DNA from: Parvularculaceae bacterium
GTDB lineage: Bacteria > Pseudomonadota > Alphaproteobacteria > Caulobacterales > Parvularculaceae
Length of the DNA: 53,607 nucleotides
Direction of reading: 5' to 3'
Assembly: GCA_020446945.1 (NCBI GenBank)
Contig: JAGRDS010000001.1
Span: forward strand, 239,189 to 292,795
Positions 9,407 to 17,928 of this stretch are shown here, piece after piece (within the stretch, counting starts at the first letter, position 1; each line of letters starts with the position of its first letter). The translations under genes and the position numbers were made by a program. The notes beneath the pieces were generated by a model. That model made no database searches. It was given only the letters and a program-made list of their open reading frames with translations, and was not told the origin of the DNA.

Positions 9407-9502
9407 GCTTTGCGCGCGCCGATCGCGGCGTCATGGGCCGCTCGCCGCATTGACGCCCCACCCCGAACCGCCGGACCTTGCGCGTTTTCGGGAGTTGCAG
9501 CC

Positions 9503-11047
9503 ATGCGCAATATAGTTTTCGTCGGCCTCGCCGCAATAATGATCGCTTCATGCGCGGCGCGCGCCGACGAGGAAAAACCCGCGCGCGCCGAGGCGTCAGC
9601 CGGCGAGCAGGCGAAAACGCCTGAACCGCGTATTTTCAAAACGCGCGCGAGCGTCAATGCGAACGGCAAAACCATCCGTTACGAGGCGACGGCCGGTGAA
9701 ACCTTCATCTATGACGACAAGGGCGCGCCGACCGCTTCGATCTTTTCAACCAGCTATATCGCGGAAGGCTTCGCTGACCCCAAAACGCGGCCTGTCGCAT
9801 TCATCTTCAACGGCGGGCCGGGGTCGGCTTCATTATGGCTGCATATGGGCGTATTCGGGCCGAAGCGCGTGCGCCTGCCCGCCGCATCCGAGAGCGGAGA
9901 TCCGCTGGATGACGGCGCGGCGCCGTTCGACATTATCGCCAATCCCCAATCGGTTATCGACGTCGCCGATCTGGTTTTCATCGATCCGGTCGGCACCGGC
10001 TGGAGCCGCACGCTGGGCGAGGCCAAAGGCGAAGATTTCTGGGGCGTCGACGAAGACGCACGGTCGATCCGCGAGTTTATCCGCCGATGGCTCGTCGAAC
10101 ATAAGCGCTGGAATTCACCGAAATACCTGATGGGCGAAAGCTACGGCACGACGAGATCGGCGGCGCTGATAGACGCGCTTGAGAACGGGTGGACGGATAT
10201 TTCCATGAACGGAATCGTTCTGATTTCGTCCGTCCTCAATTTCAGTCTCGACGCGACCGACCCCGGAAACGATGTCGCCTATATCGGTCTGTTCCCGAGT
10301 TATGCGGCGACCGCATGGCATCATGGCAAAATCGACCGGGCGAGATGGAATGGCGACTTCGGCGCATTTTTGGATGCGGCGCGCGCATTCGCAATCGACA
10401 AATACTTGCCGGCGTTGATGAAGGGGCAGTTGCTGCCCGCCGCGGAGCGAACGGCGATTATCGCCGATATTGCGGCTTTCACCGGTCTGAAACTGCGCTA
10501 TATCGGCCAGTCGGACATGCGCATACCGCTTGGCGCGTTCATGCGCGAATTGCTGCGCGATGAAGGTCTGACGGTCGGTCGGCTCGATTCGCGCTTCACC
10601 GGCAAGGAGGCGTCAGCCATCGGCGAGACGCCGGATGACGACCCGTCCGCATACGGAATTGACGGCGCCTATACTGCGGCGATGCTCGACTATTTCGGGC
10701 GCGACCTGAAAGTCGATATCACAGACCGCTATGTAACTCTGGGCGGCGTAAGCAAATGGAACTGGAGCACGAACAGCGCGGGCGGCGAGAACTCATATGT
10801 AAATGTCGCGCCCTATGTCGAACGCGCGATGCGCCAGAACAGAGACCTTCGCGTTTTTTCCGCAAACGGGTATTACGATATGGCGACGCCGTTTTTCGGA
10901 ACAGAACTTACACTCGCGCAACCGGCGTTCGATCGCGATCGCCTCACCATCGCTTATTATGACGCCGGACATATGATGTACATTCATCAGCCGTCGCTGG
11001 AAAAGCTGAGCGCTGATATTCGTGCGTTCATCGCGCCGAAAAACTAA
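9503..11047 (+). CDS. S10 family serine carboxypeptidase-like lipoprotein
   Basis: A 514-residue exported serine carboxypeptidase. The signal sequence ends in a good lipobox, IASC (Cys17), which predicts a lipoprotein. S10 features are the oxyanion region FNGGPGSAS (about 109-117), the nucleophile in GESYG (Ser213), Asp459 in the NGYYDMATP motif and His490 in AGHMMY. ATG at 9503 has a GGGAG ribosome-binding site; the frame extends upstream to 9410 but without a signal. It probably works with the preceding DUF885 protein in periplasmic peptide breakdown (inference from adjacency). No terminator is visible in the 234 bases after the stop. Confidence 0.92.
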   Translation: MRNIVFVGLAAIMIASCAARADEEKPARAEASAGEQAKTPEPRIFKTRASVNANGKTIRYEATAGETFIYDDKGAPTASIFSTSYIAEGFADPKTRPVAFIFNGGPGSASLWLHMGVFGPKRVRLPAASESGDPLDDGAAPFDIIANPQSVIDVADLVFIDPVGTGWSRTLGEAKGEDFWGVDEDARSIREFIRRWLVEHKRWNSPKYLMGESYGTTRSAALIDALENGWTDISMNGIVLISSVLNFSLDATDPGNDVAYIGLFPSYAATAWHHGKIDRARWNGDFGAFLDAARAFAIDKYLPALMKGQLLPAAERTAIIADIAAFTGLKLRYIGQSDMRIPLGAFMRELLRDEGLTVGRLDSRFTGKEASAIGETPDDDPSAYGIDGAYTAAMLDYFGRDLKVDITDRYVTLGGVSKWNWSTNSAGGENSYVNVAPYVERAMRQNRDLRVFSANGYYDMATPFFGTELTLAQPAFDRDRLTIAYYDAGHMMYIHQPSLEKLSADIRAFIAPKN

Positions 11048-11281
11048 GGCGCCGCCGCAACGCGCCAGTCGGACGTCAGGCTATTGACGCAGGAAAATCG
11101 CGCGCCGGCACGCAACCCGCGTGCAGGCGCCGAATTTCTTGTACGTACGCATCTCGCCCCATTAATTGCGGATGCGGGGCTAAAGCGCGTTTATGAAACG
11201 TCTATATCGGGATGCTGACGGTTATATGCAATTCATTGGCGCGGAAGCGGGTTAACCTGCGCGGAGCGCGCAAATCGAAAC

Positions 11282-12100
11282 CTACTTCGCAATCTCATCA
11301 ATGCTTGGCACGGCGACGGCGTGGAAGCCCGCATCGACATGCAGGGTTTCCCCGGTGCAGGACGCGCCGAGATCCGACAGCAGGTAAAGCGCCGCGCCCG
11401 CAACGCCTTCCATGGTCGTGTCTTCTTTCAGGAGCGACCAGTCCCGTCCGACCGACATCAACTGCCGCCCGCCGGTGATGCCGGCCATGGCGAGCGTTTT
11501 CATCGGCCCGGCCGAGATTGCGTTGACGCGAACGCCCTTCGGGCCAAGATCGCGCGCAACATAACGCATCGAGGCTTCAAGCGCGGCCTTGGCGACGCCC
11601 ATGACATTATAATTCGGCACGACGCGTTCCGACCCGAGATAGGTGAGCGTCACCATCGAGCCGCCCGCCGGCATCAATTTCGACGCCCGGCGCGCCGCGT
11701 CCACGAAGGAGAACGCCGACACGTCCATCGTGTCCCTGAAGTTCCGCCGCGTCGTGTTTTCAACGAACGAGCCCTTCAAGGCTTCCTTGTCGGTGAATGC
11801 GATCGCATGAACGAGAAAATCGAGGCGGCCCCATTCACGTTCGATTTCGGCGAATGCGCGATCCATGTCGTCGTCGCTCATGACGTCGGCCTCGATAAAA
11901 AGCCTGACGCCGATCTGTTCGCCAAGCTGGCGCACGCGGCTTTCCATCGCCGGGATATAGGAAAAGGCGATCTCAGCCCCTTGCGCTGCGAGTTGCTGCG
12001 CGCAGCCCCAGGCGATCGAGTTCTTGTTGGCGACGCCCATGATGAGGCCGCGCTTGCCCTTCATCAGATCGCCGGACGGAAAGGCGCTATCTTCGCTCAT
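11282..12100 (-). CDS. fabI: Enoyl-[acyl-carrier-protein] reductase FabI
   Basis: NADH-dependent last step of each fatty acid elongation cycle, target of triclosan. The 272-residue protein shows the divergent FabI nucleotide loop (MGVANKNSIAWG, 21-32) and the catalytic pattern Tyr154, Tyr164, Lys171 (E. coli 146, 156, 163). ATG at 12100 is preferred because a GAAAGGA site lies just upstream and the N-terminus then fits the family; the frame is open for another 35 codons. It is the last gene of the leftward fabA-fabB-fabI unit, 25 bases after fabB. Confidence 0.96.
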   Translation of the reverse strand: MSEDSAFPSGDLMKGKRGLIMGVANKNSIAWGCAQQLAAQGAEIAFSYIPAMESRVRQLGEQIGVRLFIEADVMSDDDMDRAFAEIEREWGRLDFLVHAIAFTDKEALKGSFVENTTRRNFRDTMDVSAFSFVDAARRASKLMPAGGSMVTLTYLGSERVVPNYNVMGVAKAALEASMRYVARDLGPKGVRVNAISAGPMKTLAMAGITGGRQLMSVGRDWSLLKEDTTMEGVAGAALYLLSDLGASCTGETLHVDAGFHAVAVPSIDEIAK

Positions 12101-12125
12101 GGAAAATCCTTTCAGGATTGACGTG

Positions 12126-13340
12126 TCAGACACGCGAAACGACGAGACATCCGTTCGTGCCGCCAAAGCCGAATGAGTTCGTAAGGAAGCAATCGATCTG
12201 CGCATCGTCTACGCGCGTGCGCACGATCGGCAAGTCGTCGAATTCAGGGTCGATCTCTTCTATGTGGGCGCTCGCGCACAGGAATTTGTCACGCATCATG
12301 ATGAGTGAATAAATCGTTTCCTGCGCGCCGACTGCGCCGAGGGAATGTCCGGTCAGGGATTTGGTCGATGAGAAGGGCGGTATTTTTGCGCCGAACACCT
12401 CGCGCAGCGCCGCCGTCTCCTTTGAATCGCCGACCGGCGTCGAGGTGCCGTGGGTGTTGATGTAGTCGATCGGCTGTTTGACGGTCTTGATCGCCTCGCC
12501 CATGCAGCGAACAGCGCCCTCGCCCGATAATTGCACCATGTCGTAGCCGTCGGAGTTTGCGAAATAGCCGACGATCTCGCCGTATATCGTCGCGCCGCGC
12601 GCTTTCGCGCGCTCCATCTCTTCCAGAACGACGACGCCGGCGCCGCCGGCGATTACGAAGCCGTCGCGATTTTTATCATAAGCGCGGCTGGCGGTCGCCG
12701 GCGTTTCATTGAACGCCGTCGCCATCGCGCCCATTGCGTCGAACAGATTGGCCATCGTCCAGTGGAGATCTTCGCCGCCGCCGGCGAAAACGACATCCTG
12801 CTTTCCCCAAATGATTTGTTCAGCGGCCGCGCCGATGCAATGAACCGACGTCGCGCATGCCGACGAGATCGAATAATTGACGCCCAGTATCTTGAACGGT
12901 ACGGCGAGCGTCGCAGAATTCGTCGACGACATCGCTTTAGGCACGACCGTCGGGCCGATGCGTTTCGTCGATTTATTCTCGCGCGTTATATCGGCGGCCT
13001 GGACAAGCGATTCCGTCGACGGGCCGCCTGAGCCCATGATGATGCCGGTCCGCGGATGCGAAATTTCATCGGGCGCAAGGCGCGCGTCAGCGATCGCTTC
13101 CTGCATCGCCATATAATTCCACGCGGCGCCTTCACCCATAAAGCGGCGCGTGCGCCGGTCCAACGCTTCTTCGACATTGACCGGAGGCTTGGCGTAAACT
13201 TGGCTTTTAAATCCGTGTTCTGCAAATTCCGGCGCGAAGGTCACGCCGGACTTCGCCTCTTTCAGCGCTTTCGTCACTTCCGCGACATTGGCGCCGATCG
13301 AGGAAACGACCCCCATTCCGGTTATGGCGACACGTCTCAT
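12126..13340 (-). CDS. fabB: 3-oxoacyl-[acyl-carrier-protein] synthase I
   Basis: Condensing enzyme that elongates acyl-ACP and is needed for unsaturated chains. The 404-residue thiolase-fold protein has the catalytic cysteine in SSACATS (Cys162), His297 in NTHGTSTP and His332 in GHSLGAVGAQE, preceded by Lys327. Sequence and position next to fabA support FabB rather than FabF. The start is the only good ATG (MRRVAITGMGVVSSIG). It lies 27 bases after fabA and 25 before fabI, so the three are one operon. Confidence 0.97.
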   Translation of the reverse strand: MRRVAITGMGVVSSIGANVAEVTKALKEAKSGVTFAPEFAEHGFKSQVYAKPPVNVEEALDRRTRRFMGEGAAWNYMAMQEAIADARLAPDEISHPRTGIIMGSGGPSTESLVQAADITRENKSTKRIGPTVVPKAMSSTNSATLAVPFKILGVNYSISSACATSVHCIGAAAEQIIWGKQDVVFAGGGEDLHWTMANLFDAMGAMATAFNETPATASRAYDKNRDGFVIAGGAGVVVLEEMERAKARGATIYGEIVGYFANSDGYDMVQLSGEGAVRCMGEAIKTVKQPIDYINTHGTSTPVGDSKETAALREVFGAKIPPFSSTKSLTGHSLGAVGAQETIYSLIMMRDKFLCASAHIEEIDPEFDDLPIVRTRVDDAQIDCFLTNSFGFGGTNGCLVVSRV

Positions 13341-13367
13341 AAATCTCTCGCTGACTAGATGCGGCGA

Positions 13368-13898
13368 TCAGCCGAGCGCGCCGGCGTCAAGTTCCGCCGC
13401 CGAAAACAGCCCGACCCTCAAGTCTTTCGCTTCATAAATCTTATCGCCGTCGGCAAACAGACGTCCGTCGGCGATACCGAGTTTCAAGCGCCCTTTCATG
13501 ACCCGGCGCAAATCAATTTCATAGCTGATCAACTTGACGTCCGGCGTGACCTGGCCGCGGAATTTCACTTCGCCGCAGCCAAGCGCGCGCCCTTTGCCCG
13601 GCAGTCCCGACCAGGTCAGGAAAAAGCCGACCATCTGCCAGAGCGCATCGAGGCCGAGGCAGCCCGGCATGACAGGGTCGCCCGGGAAATGACATTCAAA
13701 AAACCACAGGCCCGGGTCGATATCGAGTTCGGCGATCATGCGCCCCTTGCCGTATACGCCGCCCTCAACCGAGATGTCGGTGACGCGATCGAACATCAGC
13801 ATCGGCGGCACGGGAAGCTGCGCGGTGCCGGGGCCTGCGTAGCCGTTCATGCCGCATTGCAGCAATTCGTCGCGCGTAAAACTCGATTTTTCTGTCAT
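13368..13898 (-). CDS. fabA: 3-hydroxydecanoyl-[acyl-carrier-protein] dehydratase/isomerase
   Basis: Dehydrates 3-hydroxydecanoyl-ACP and isomerises trans-2 to cis-3 decenoyl-ACP, the entry to the anaerobic unsaturated fatty acid route. The 176 residues match the 172-residue E. coli enzyme. The catalytic pair is His70 in [14 protein letters not shown] and Asp84 in GLDALWQ. ATG at 13898 gives the usual [13 protein letters not shown] start, although the frame stays open far upstream. A Caulobacter-type promoter lies 37-62 bases upstream. In rhizobia and relatives the iron regulator irr often precedes fabA; it is absent here. Confidence 0.97.
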   Translation of the reverse strand: MTEKSSFTRDELLQCGMNGYAGPGTAQLPVPPMLMFDRVTDISVEGGVYGKGRMIAELDIDPGLWFFECHFPGDPVMPGCLGLDALWQMVGFFLTWSGLPGKGRALGCGEVKFRGQVTPDVKLISYEIDLRRVMKGRLKLGIADGRLFADGDKIYEAKDLRVGLFSAAELDAGALG

Positions 13899-13934
13899 TT
13901 GCCCGATCTGACCCGCTTCGATCCGAGACGGTAG

Positions 13935-13960
13935 GTAGTAGGCGCGGGCTGGCGGGTCAA
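13935..13960 (-). promoter_or_regulatory. Candidate promoter of the fabA-fabB-fabI operon
   Basis: Read leftward, TTGACCC (13960-13954) is 11 bases from CCTACTAC (13942-13935). These match 6 of 7 and 6 of 8 positions of the Caulobacter housekeeping elements TTGACGS and GCTANAWC, with proper spacing. The start would be near 13928, about 30 bases before the fabA ATG. Confidence 0.5.
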
Positions 13961-13996
13961 TTCCGCACACATTGGTCGCATGGAGCCCAGGGGCTT

Positions 13997-14500
13997 CTAG
14001 CCGGGCGTTTTCCCGCCCCAGACCTGCGAGGCCGGAACCCATCCGCGCGCCGCGCCGGCCTTGACGAGTATCCAGCCCTCGCGCCGCTTCAGGATTCTGG
14101 CGAGAACGCCCGGACCGATCCGGCCCGATAGCTTTGCGTCCGGCGATGGGCGCGCAAGAAGGCGCGTTTCGTCGATGGCGAGAATATGCGTTTGCGCTTT
14201 CAGCGTCAGTTTGTGCGCCCAGCACTCATCACCCTCGGAATCGCGCAGCTTTCGCCAATTATCCACCGATTCAGCGACGATGAGCATCGGCGCGCCGGCG
14301 CGTTTGAAGACAAAGCGGACCGGATGCTGGAGGCTGGGACCGATCCGGCAATTCGTTTCCGCATTTTTGAGGCTGACGAAACGCGGCACGGGAAATCCCG
14401 AAGGCGTATCACGCCGCGCAATGTCGCCAGCTTGCGCCGTCACGCCGCTCGCGCTCAAATAGGCGAAGACGAGGGCGAAGGCGGCGGCGCGCAGTTTCAT
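13997..14500 (-). CDS. Exported protein with two SH3-like domains
   Basis: A 167-residue secreted or periplasmic protein. A signal peptide (about 1-24, ending VTAQA) is followed by two bacterial SH3-like units. The first is around 45-100 ([14 protein letters not shown]), the second around 110-160 ([22 protein letters not shown] and the [10 protein letters not shown] strand). Such proteins are often found bound to cell wall or carbohydrate; the precise role is unknown. It diverges from the 2-hydroxyacid dehydrogenase, with a CtrA-like box between them. I recall the same pairing in other alphaproteobacteria, but could not check it. Confidence 0.85.
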   Translation of the reverse strand: MKLRAAAFALVFAYLSASGVTAQAGDIARRDTPSGFPVPRFVSLKNAETNCRIGPSLQHPVRFVFKRAGAPMLIVAESVDNWRKLRDSEGDECWAHKLTLKAQTHILAIDETRLLARPSPDAKLSGRIGPGVLARILKRREGWILVKAGAARGWVPASQVWGGKTPG

Positions 14501-14576
14501 CGTGTCGCTTCGGGATTAGCGGACCGCAAGGGCGGCGCCGGATAGTGAACAGAGTGTTTATGACAGCGCATTCCTG

Positions 14577-14591
14577 TTAACGGGTCGTTAA
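14577..14591. promoter_or_regulatory. CtrA-type box, TTAA-N7-TTAA
   Basis: TTAA (14577-14580), seven bases, TTAA (14588-14591), each inside a GTTAAC hexamer. This is the exact consensus of the alphaproteobacterial cell-cycle regulator CtrA. It lies in the 150-base region between two divergent genes, 76 bases from the SH3 gene start and 59 from the dehydrogenase start. Chance occurrence is possible but not common in such GC-rich DNA. It is the only such box I found between genes in this window. Confidence 0.5.
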
Positions 14592-14650
14592 CCGGACGCC
14601 CAACCCACCGGACGCCGCACGCAAACAAGACGCGCAAACGAGAAAAGAAG

Positions 14651-15637
14651 ATGACGCAACGTCGCCTTAAAGTCGGAGTGACGCGAAAACTGCCGCAAGC
14701 TGTGGAAGCCCGGCTGTCAGCGCTTTTCGACGTGACATTGAACGACGCCGATTCACCGGTTTCGCCGGAAGGGTTGATCGCGCTTGCGCGCGAGAACGAC
14801 GTATTGGCGCCGACGCTCGGCGATGCGCTGAGCGCCGATTTTTTCAACGAATGCGGCGACCGGTTGAAACTGATCGCGAATTTCGGCGCCGGCGTCGACC
14901 ATATCGACATCGCAGCCGCCAATGCGCACGGCGTCACCGTCACCAACACGCCATCGGTCCTCGCCGAAGACGCCGCCGATATGGCGATGGCGCTGATCCT
15001 CGCCGCGCCGCGCCGGCTGGTCGAAGGCGTGAAAGCGCTTGAAGCAGGCGATTTCAAAGGCTGGTCGCCGACATGGATGCTCGGGCGGCGCGTTCGCGGG
15101 AAAAAGCTCGGCGTGATCGGGCTTGGCCGCGTCGGCGAAGCGGTGGCGCGCCGGGCGCGCGCTTTCGGACTGTCCATCCACTATCACAACCGGCGCCCGA
15201 TCAATCCGCATATCGAGGATGAACTCGGCGCGACGTTCTGGCCCTCGCTCGATGAAATGCTGCCGCGCATGGATATCGTTTCAGTCAATTGCCCGGCGAC
15301 GGCGCAAACGCGCCACCTTTTGTCGCGCAAGCGGCTCGCGCTGATGCAGCCGCACGCTTATGTTGTCAACATTTCGCGCGGCGAGATTATCGACGAGGAA
15401 GCCCTCGCCGATGCGATCGAGGCGGGGAAACTGGCCGGCGCAGGACTCGACGTATTTGAAAACGAGCCCAAACCCAATCAACGCCTGCTGGCGGCGCGTA
15501 ATGTCGTTCTGTTGCCGCATATGGCGTCTGCGACGATTGAAAGCCGGATCGAAATGGGCGAGCGCGTCATCATAAACATCAAGATGTTCGCCGACGGCCA
15601 CAAGCCGCCTGACCGGATCATCCTCGGCCTCGACTAG
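14651..15637 (+). CDS. D-2-hydroxyacid dehydrogenase (glyoxylate/hydroxypyruvate reductase-like)
   Basis: NAD(P)H-dependent reductase of 328 residues, likely reducing glyoxylate or hydroxypyruvate. It shows the substrate-side NFGAGVDHID motif, the nucleotide loop GVIGLGRVGEAV (about 156-167) and the catalytic residues: arginine in NISRGEIID, glutamate in GLDVFENEP, histidine in LLPHMASAT. The acidic/Arg pattern after the second strand (NRRP) points to NADP rather than NAD. The start at 14651 has a GAAAAGAAG ribosome-binding stretch. A CtrA box precedes it. GyaR/GhrB-type is the best guess; exact substrate is not determined. Confidence 0.9.
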   Translation: MTQRRLKVGVTRKLPQAVEARLSALFDVTLNDADSPVSPEGLIALARENDVLAPTLGDALSADFFNECGDRLKLIANFGAGVDHIDIAAANAHGVTVTNTPSVLAEDAADMAMALILAAPRRLVEGVKALEAGDFKGWSPTWMLGRRVRGKKLGVIGLGRVGEAVARRARAFGLSIHYHNRRPINPHIEDELGATFWPSLDEMLPRMDIVSVNCPATAQTRHLLSRKRLALMQPHAYVVNISRGEIIDEEALADAIEAGKLAGAGLDVFENEPKPNQRLLAARNVVLLPHMASATIESRIEMGERVIINIKMFADGHKPPDRIILGLD

Positions 15638-15677
15638 CCTCGCCCATTCGCTCTCATTTTACCGGTGCGGCGGGCGA

Positions 15678-16145
15678 TCAGCTCGCCGCGGCGCCTTCAA
15701 TCAGGAGTATTTCACCGTTTTCCGCAACTTCGACGGCGATCTCCTCACCGCCGAATCGGCCTTCGATTTCATAGATGAAAACGCCCGTCGATCTTACCGA
15801 TGTCTCGACGCGATTGATCTCCAGCTCCGGAAAGCGGCGGAAAACGCCGTCGCGAACAGCTGCGGGCATCCGATCGACCGGAACCTCCATCTCGATTTCA
15901 TCCAGTTCGCCCGATTCCATAATGTCGATTTCAATTCGATTGCCTTCGGGATCGACACCCTGGAATTCGTAAACCCGCACGCCGCCTTCCAGTTCAATCT
16001 CGACGCGATCGAATGTGAGGCCGGGCGCCGTTCGGATTGCGGCTTCCCTGACGCTGGACGGGATTTCCTCCATTGCAATCTCGTTACCGGCGAATGCCGG
16101 CGAGAGTGTCATTGTCATTGCTGCGAAAAGCGGTTTTGCACGCAT
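15678..16145 (-). CDS. Exported acidic protein with two PepSY-like repeats
   Basis: A 155-residue exported protein. A signal peptide (MRAKPLFAAMTMTLSPAFAG) is followed by two repeats of the PepSY-like type. Each has a helix that starts with P-x-x-V-R (PSSVREAAIRTAPG, PAAVRDGVFRRFPE) and strands ending in a hydrophobic-acidic run (YEFQGVDPEGN, YEIEGRFGGEE). PepSY-like domains are thought to bind or inhibit secreted enzymes or to sense the periplasm; the partner is unknown. The mature part is very rich in Glu and Asp. ATG at 16145 is preferred over one at 16157, because AAGG directly touches the latter. Confidence 0.75.
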   Translation of the reverse strand: MRAKPLFAAMTMTLSPAFAGNEIAMEEIPSSVREAAIRTAPGLTFDRVEIELEGGVRVYEFQGVDPEGNRIEIDIMESGELDEIEMEVPVDRMPAAVRDGVFRRFPELEINRVETSVRSTGVFIYEIEGRFGGEEIAVEVAENGEILLIEGAAAS

Positions 16146-16264
16146 CTCAATCACCATCCTTGTTCGTCGGCTTCCTGCCGACGCGGCGCGCATAAGCGCG
16201 GCGAATGACAACGGCGCCAAAAAGAGGCGACATCTCGATAACAATGACGATGAGTGGTGCGCGC

Positions 16265-17083
16265 TTAAACGGCGCGTCTGCGTGCAAGCGTGCGGCGAGC
16301 CGCGGCCAGGACCGGTTTTTCGACAAGCCGCCCCTCATGCAGAAGCACGCGCCCGTCATTCGCATCGTAGGCGTCGATGATCGCCTGCGCCTTTTCGACG
16401 TCTTCGCGGCTCGGAGTGAAAACCTCGTTGATCGGCGCCACCTGATCGGGATGAATGCAGCTTCGGCCTGTAAATCCTAGCGCCTTTACGCGATGCGTTT
16501 CGGATTTCAGCCCTTCCAGATCGCGTACGTCGAGAAAGGGAACGTCGAGCGTCTGACATCCAAAGGGTGCGGCCGCCGCAACAAGCGAAGCGCGGGCGAA
16601 GTAAAGCGAGTCCCAGCTCATATCGGAGCCGAGCGCGGCGGACAGATCCGCGCCGCCGAATACGACGCCGCCCGTCTCGCCAAGGCTTTCGCAAAGGGCG
16701 CCCGCGCCTGTGAGCGCTTGCGGCGTTTCCATCAGCGCCCATATCGCGGCGCGCCCGGCGAGCAGGGCGCGTAACTGATCGACGTCGGCGCGCCCGCCGA
16801 CTTTTGGCGCGAGCGCAAAAGCCGGGCTGGCGGCGCTTTCAAGCAGCGCGAGGACGTCGCGAAGTCCGTCCGCCGTATTCAGGGCGTTAACGCGCACCCC
16901 GATATCGACCGCCGCCTTTGGCGCACCGACAAGATAGCTGATCGCCGCCTCGCGCGCCGCCGCCTTGTTTCGGGGCGAAACGGCGTCCTCAAGATCGATG
17001 CATACGGCGTCGGCGCCGGATCCGGCCGCCTTGTCGAAACGCTCTGGCCGGTCGCCCGGAACAAACAGGAATGAACGATACAC
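16265..17083 (-). CDS. HpcH/HpaI-family CoA-ester lyase (CitE-like)
   Basis: Lyase of the citrate lyase beta-subunit/malyl-CoA lyase group, 272 residues. It starts YRSFLFVPGDRPERF and shows AVCIDLEDAV, the metal-binding glutamate in ALMETPQAL and the aspartate in GGADLSAALG, then GRSCIHPDQV. GTG at 17083 is the start: it is preceded by GAAAGG at good distance, and the family N-terminus begins there. No citrate lyase alpha or gamma gene is near, so it acts alone, for instance on malyl-CoA or a similar ester. It diverges from the methyltransferase. Confidence 0.88.
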   Translation of the reverse strand: MYRSFLFVPGDRPERFDKAAGSGADAVCIDLEDAVSPRNKAAAREAAISYLVGAPKAAVDIGVRVNALNTADGLRDVLALLESAASPAFALAPKVGGRADVDQLRALLAGRAAIWALMETPQALTGAGALCESLGETGGVVFGGADLSAALGSDMSWDSLYFARASLVAAAAPFGCQTLDVPFLDVRDLEGLKSETHRVKALGFTGRSCIHPDQVAPINEVFTPSREDVEKAQAIIDAYDANDGRVLLHEGRLVEKPVLAAARRTLARRRAV

Positions 17084-17170
17084 GATTAGCCTTTCACGCA
17101 GGCGCGGATGATCGCCGATGGCGCGACGCGGCGCAATTGCACGCCGCGCCGGTTGATGTAAAATCAGGCT

Positions 17171-17788
17171 ATGGGCTTTTACGCCGATCATATCGAGCCC
17201 GCCCTTGTTTCATTCGCCTGCTCGATGCCGGCGATTTCCAGGGAACGGGCCCGGATCGTCCCCGAGGCGTCGGGAACCGTGCTGGAAATCGGGTTCGGCT
17301 CCGGCTGCAACGCCCCTTTTTACGATGAATGCGCCGTTACTAGGCTTTTCGCCCTCGAACCCTCACAGGCGATGCGGCGCAGGGCGGCGAAACGCATTGC
17401 GGATCTCGCTTTCCCAATTGAATGGCTCGATCTGAAGGCCGAGGAAATACCGCTCGATTCAAAATCGGTCGATACCGTTCTCGTGACCTATACGCTGTGC
17501 ACGATCCCCGACGTCGCGCGCGCGCTGCTTGGCATGCGACGGGTATTAAAGCCAGGCGGGAAGCTGGTTTTCCTGGAGCATGGCGCAGCGCCCGATCCCG
17601 GCGTCCGGCGCTGGCAGGACAGGCTTAACCCTGTCTGGGGAAAACTCGGCGGCGGCTGCAATCTCAATCGCGAGCCGCTGGCCCTTATCCGCGACGCCGG
17701 CTTCGAACCCGGTCCGGTTACAACCCATTACGCCAAGGGCGCGCCGAAATTCGCCGGTTACATGTATCGGGGCGTTGCATTTGCGTAA
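17171..17788 (+). CDS. Class I SAM-dependent methyltransferase
   Basis: A 205-residue methyltransferase. Motif I is VLEIGFGSGCN (about 37-47). It also has the acidic loop after strand 2 (ALEPS), LVTYTLCTIPD, and the post-motif RRVLKPGGKLVFLEHG. The layout resembles METTL7/UbiE-like small enzymes; the substrate is unknown. The ATG at 17171 has no clear ribosome-binding site. GTAAAATC just upstream matches 6 of 8 positions of a -10 element, so the mRNA may be leaderless. Confidence 0.88.
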   Translation: MGFYADHIEPALVSFACSMPAISRERARIVPEASGTVLEIGFGSGCNAPFYDECAVTRLFALEPSQAMRRRAAKRIADLAFPIEWLDLKAEEIPLDSKSVDTVLVTYTLCTIPDVARALLGMRRVLKPGGKLVFLEHGAAPDPGVRRWQDRLNPVWGKLGGGCNLNREPLALIRDAGFEPGPVTTHYAKGAPKFAGYMYRGVAFA

Positions 17789-17837
17789 CGGCCGGCCAGG
17801 CTCGCGACAAGGTGAGCCGAAAGTGCGAAATTTTAAG

Positions 17838-17864
17838 TTGATTTGAACCTTTCTTTCCTAAATC
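17838..17864 (+). promoter_or_regulatory. Candidate promoter of the DUF2141 gene
   Basis: TTGATTT (17838-17844), 12 bases, then CCTAAATC (17857-17864), which matches 7 of 8 positions of the Caulobacter -10 consensus. Spacing is right. Transcription would begin near 17871, 58 bases before the GTG start. Confidence 0.55.
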
Positions 17865-17928
17865 TGGCTGATCGGCGCCGCGTGAGGCGGCGCAGATGCG
17901 TTGCGTAAGGTTTTGGTAAGGATAGTCC

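Noticed and set aside
11193..11255. A 20-codon frame in the gap between the S10 and fabI genes
   Set aside because: No ribosome-binding site and no similarity by eye; too short to support.
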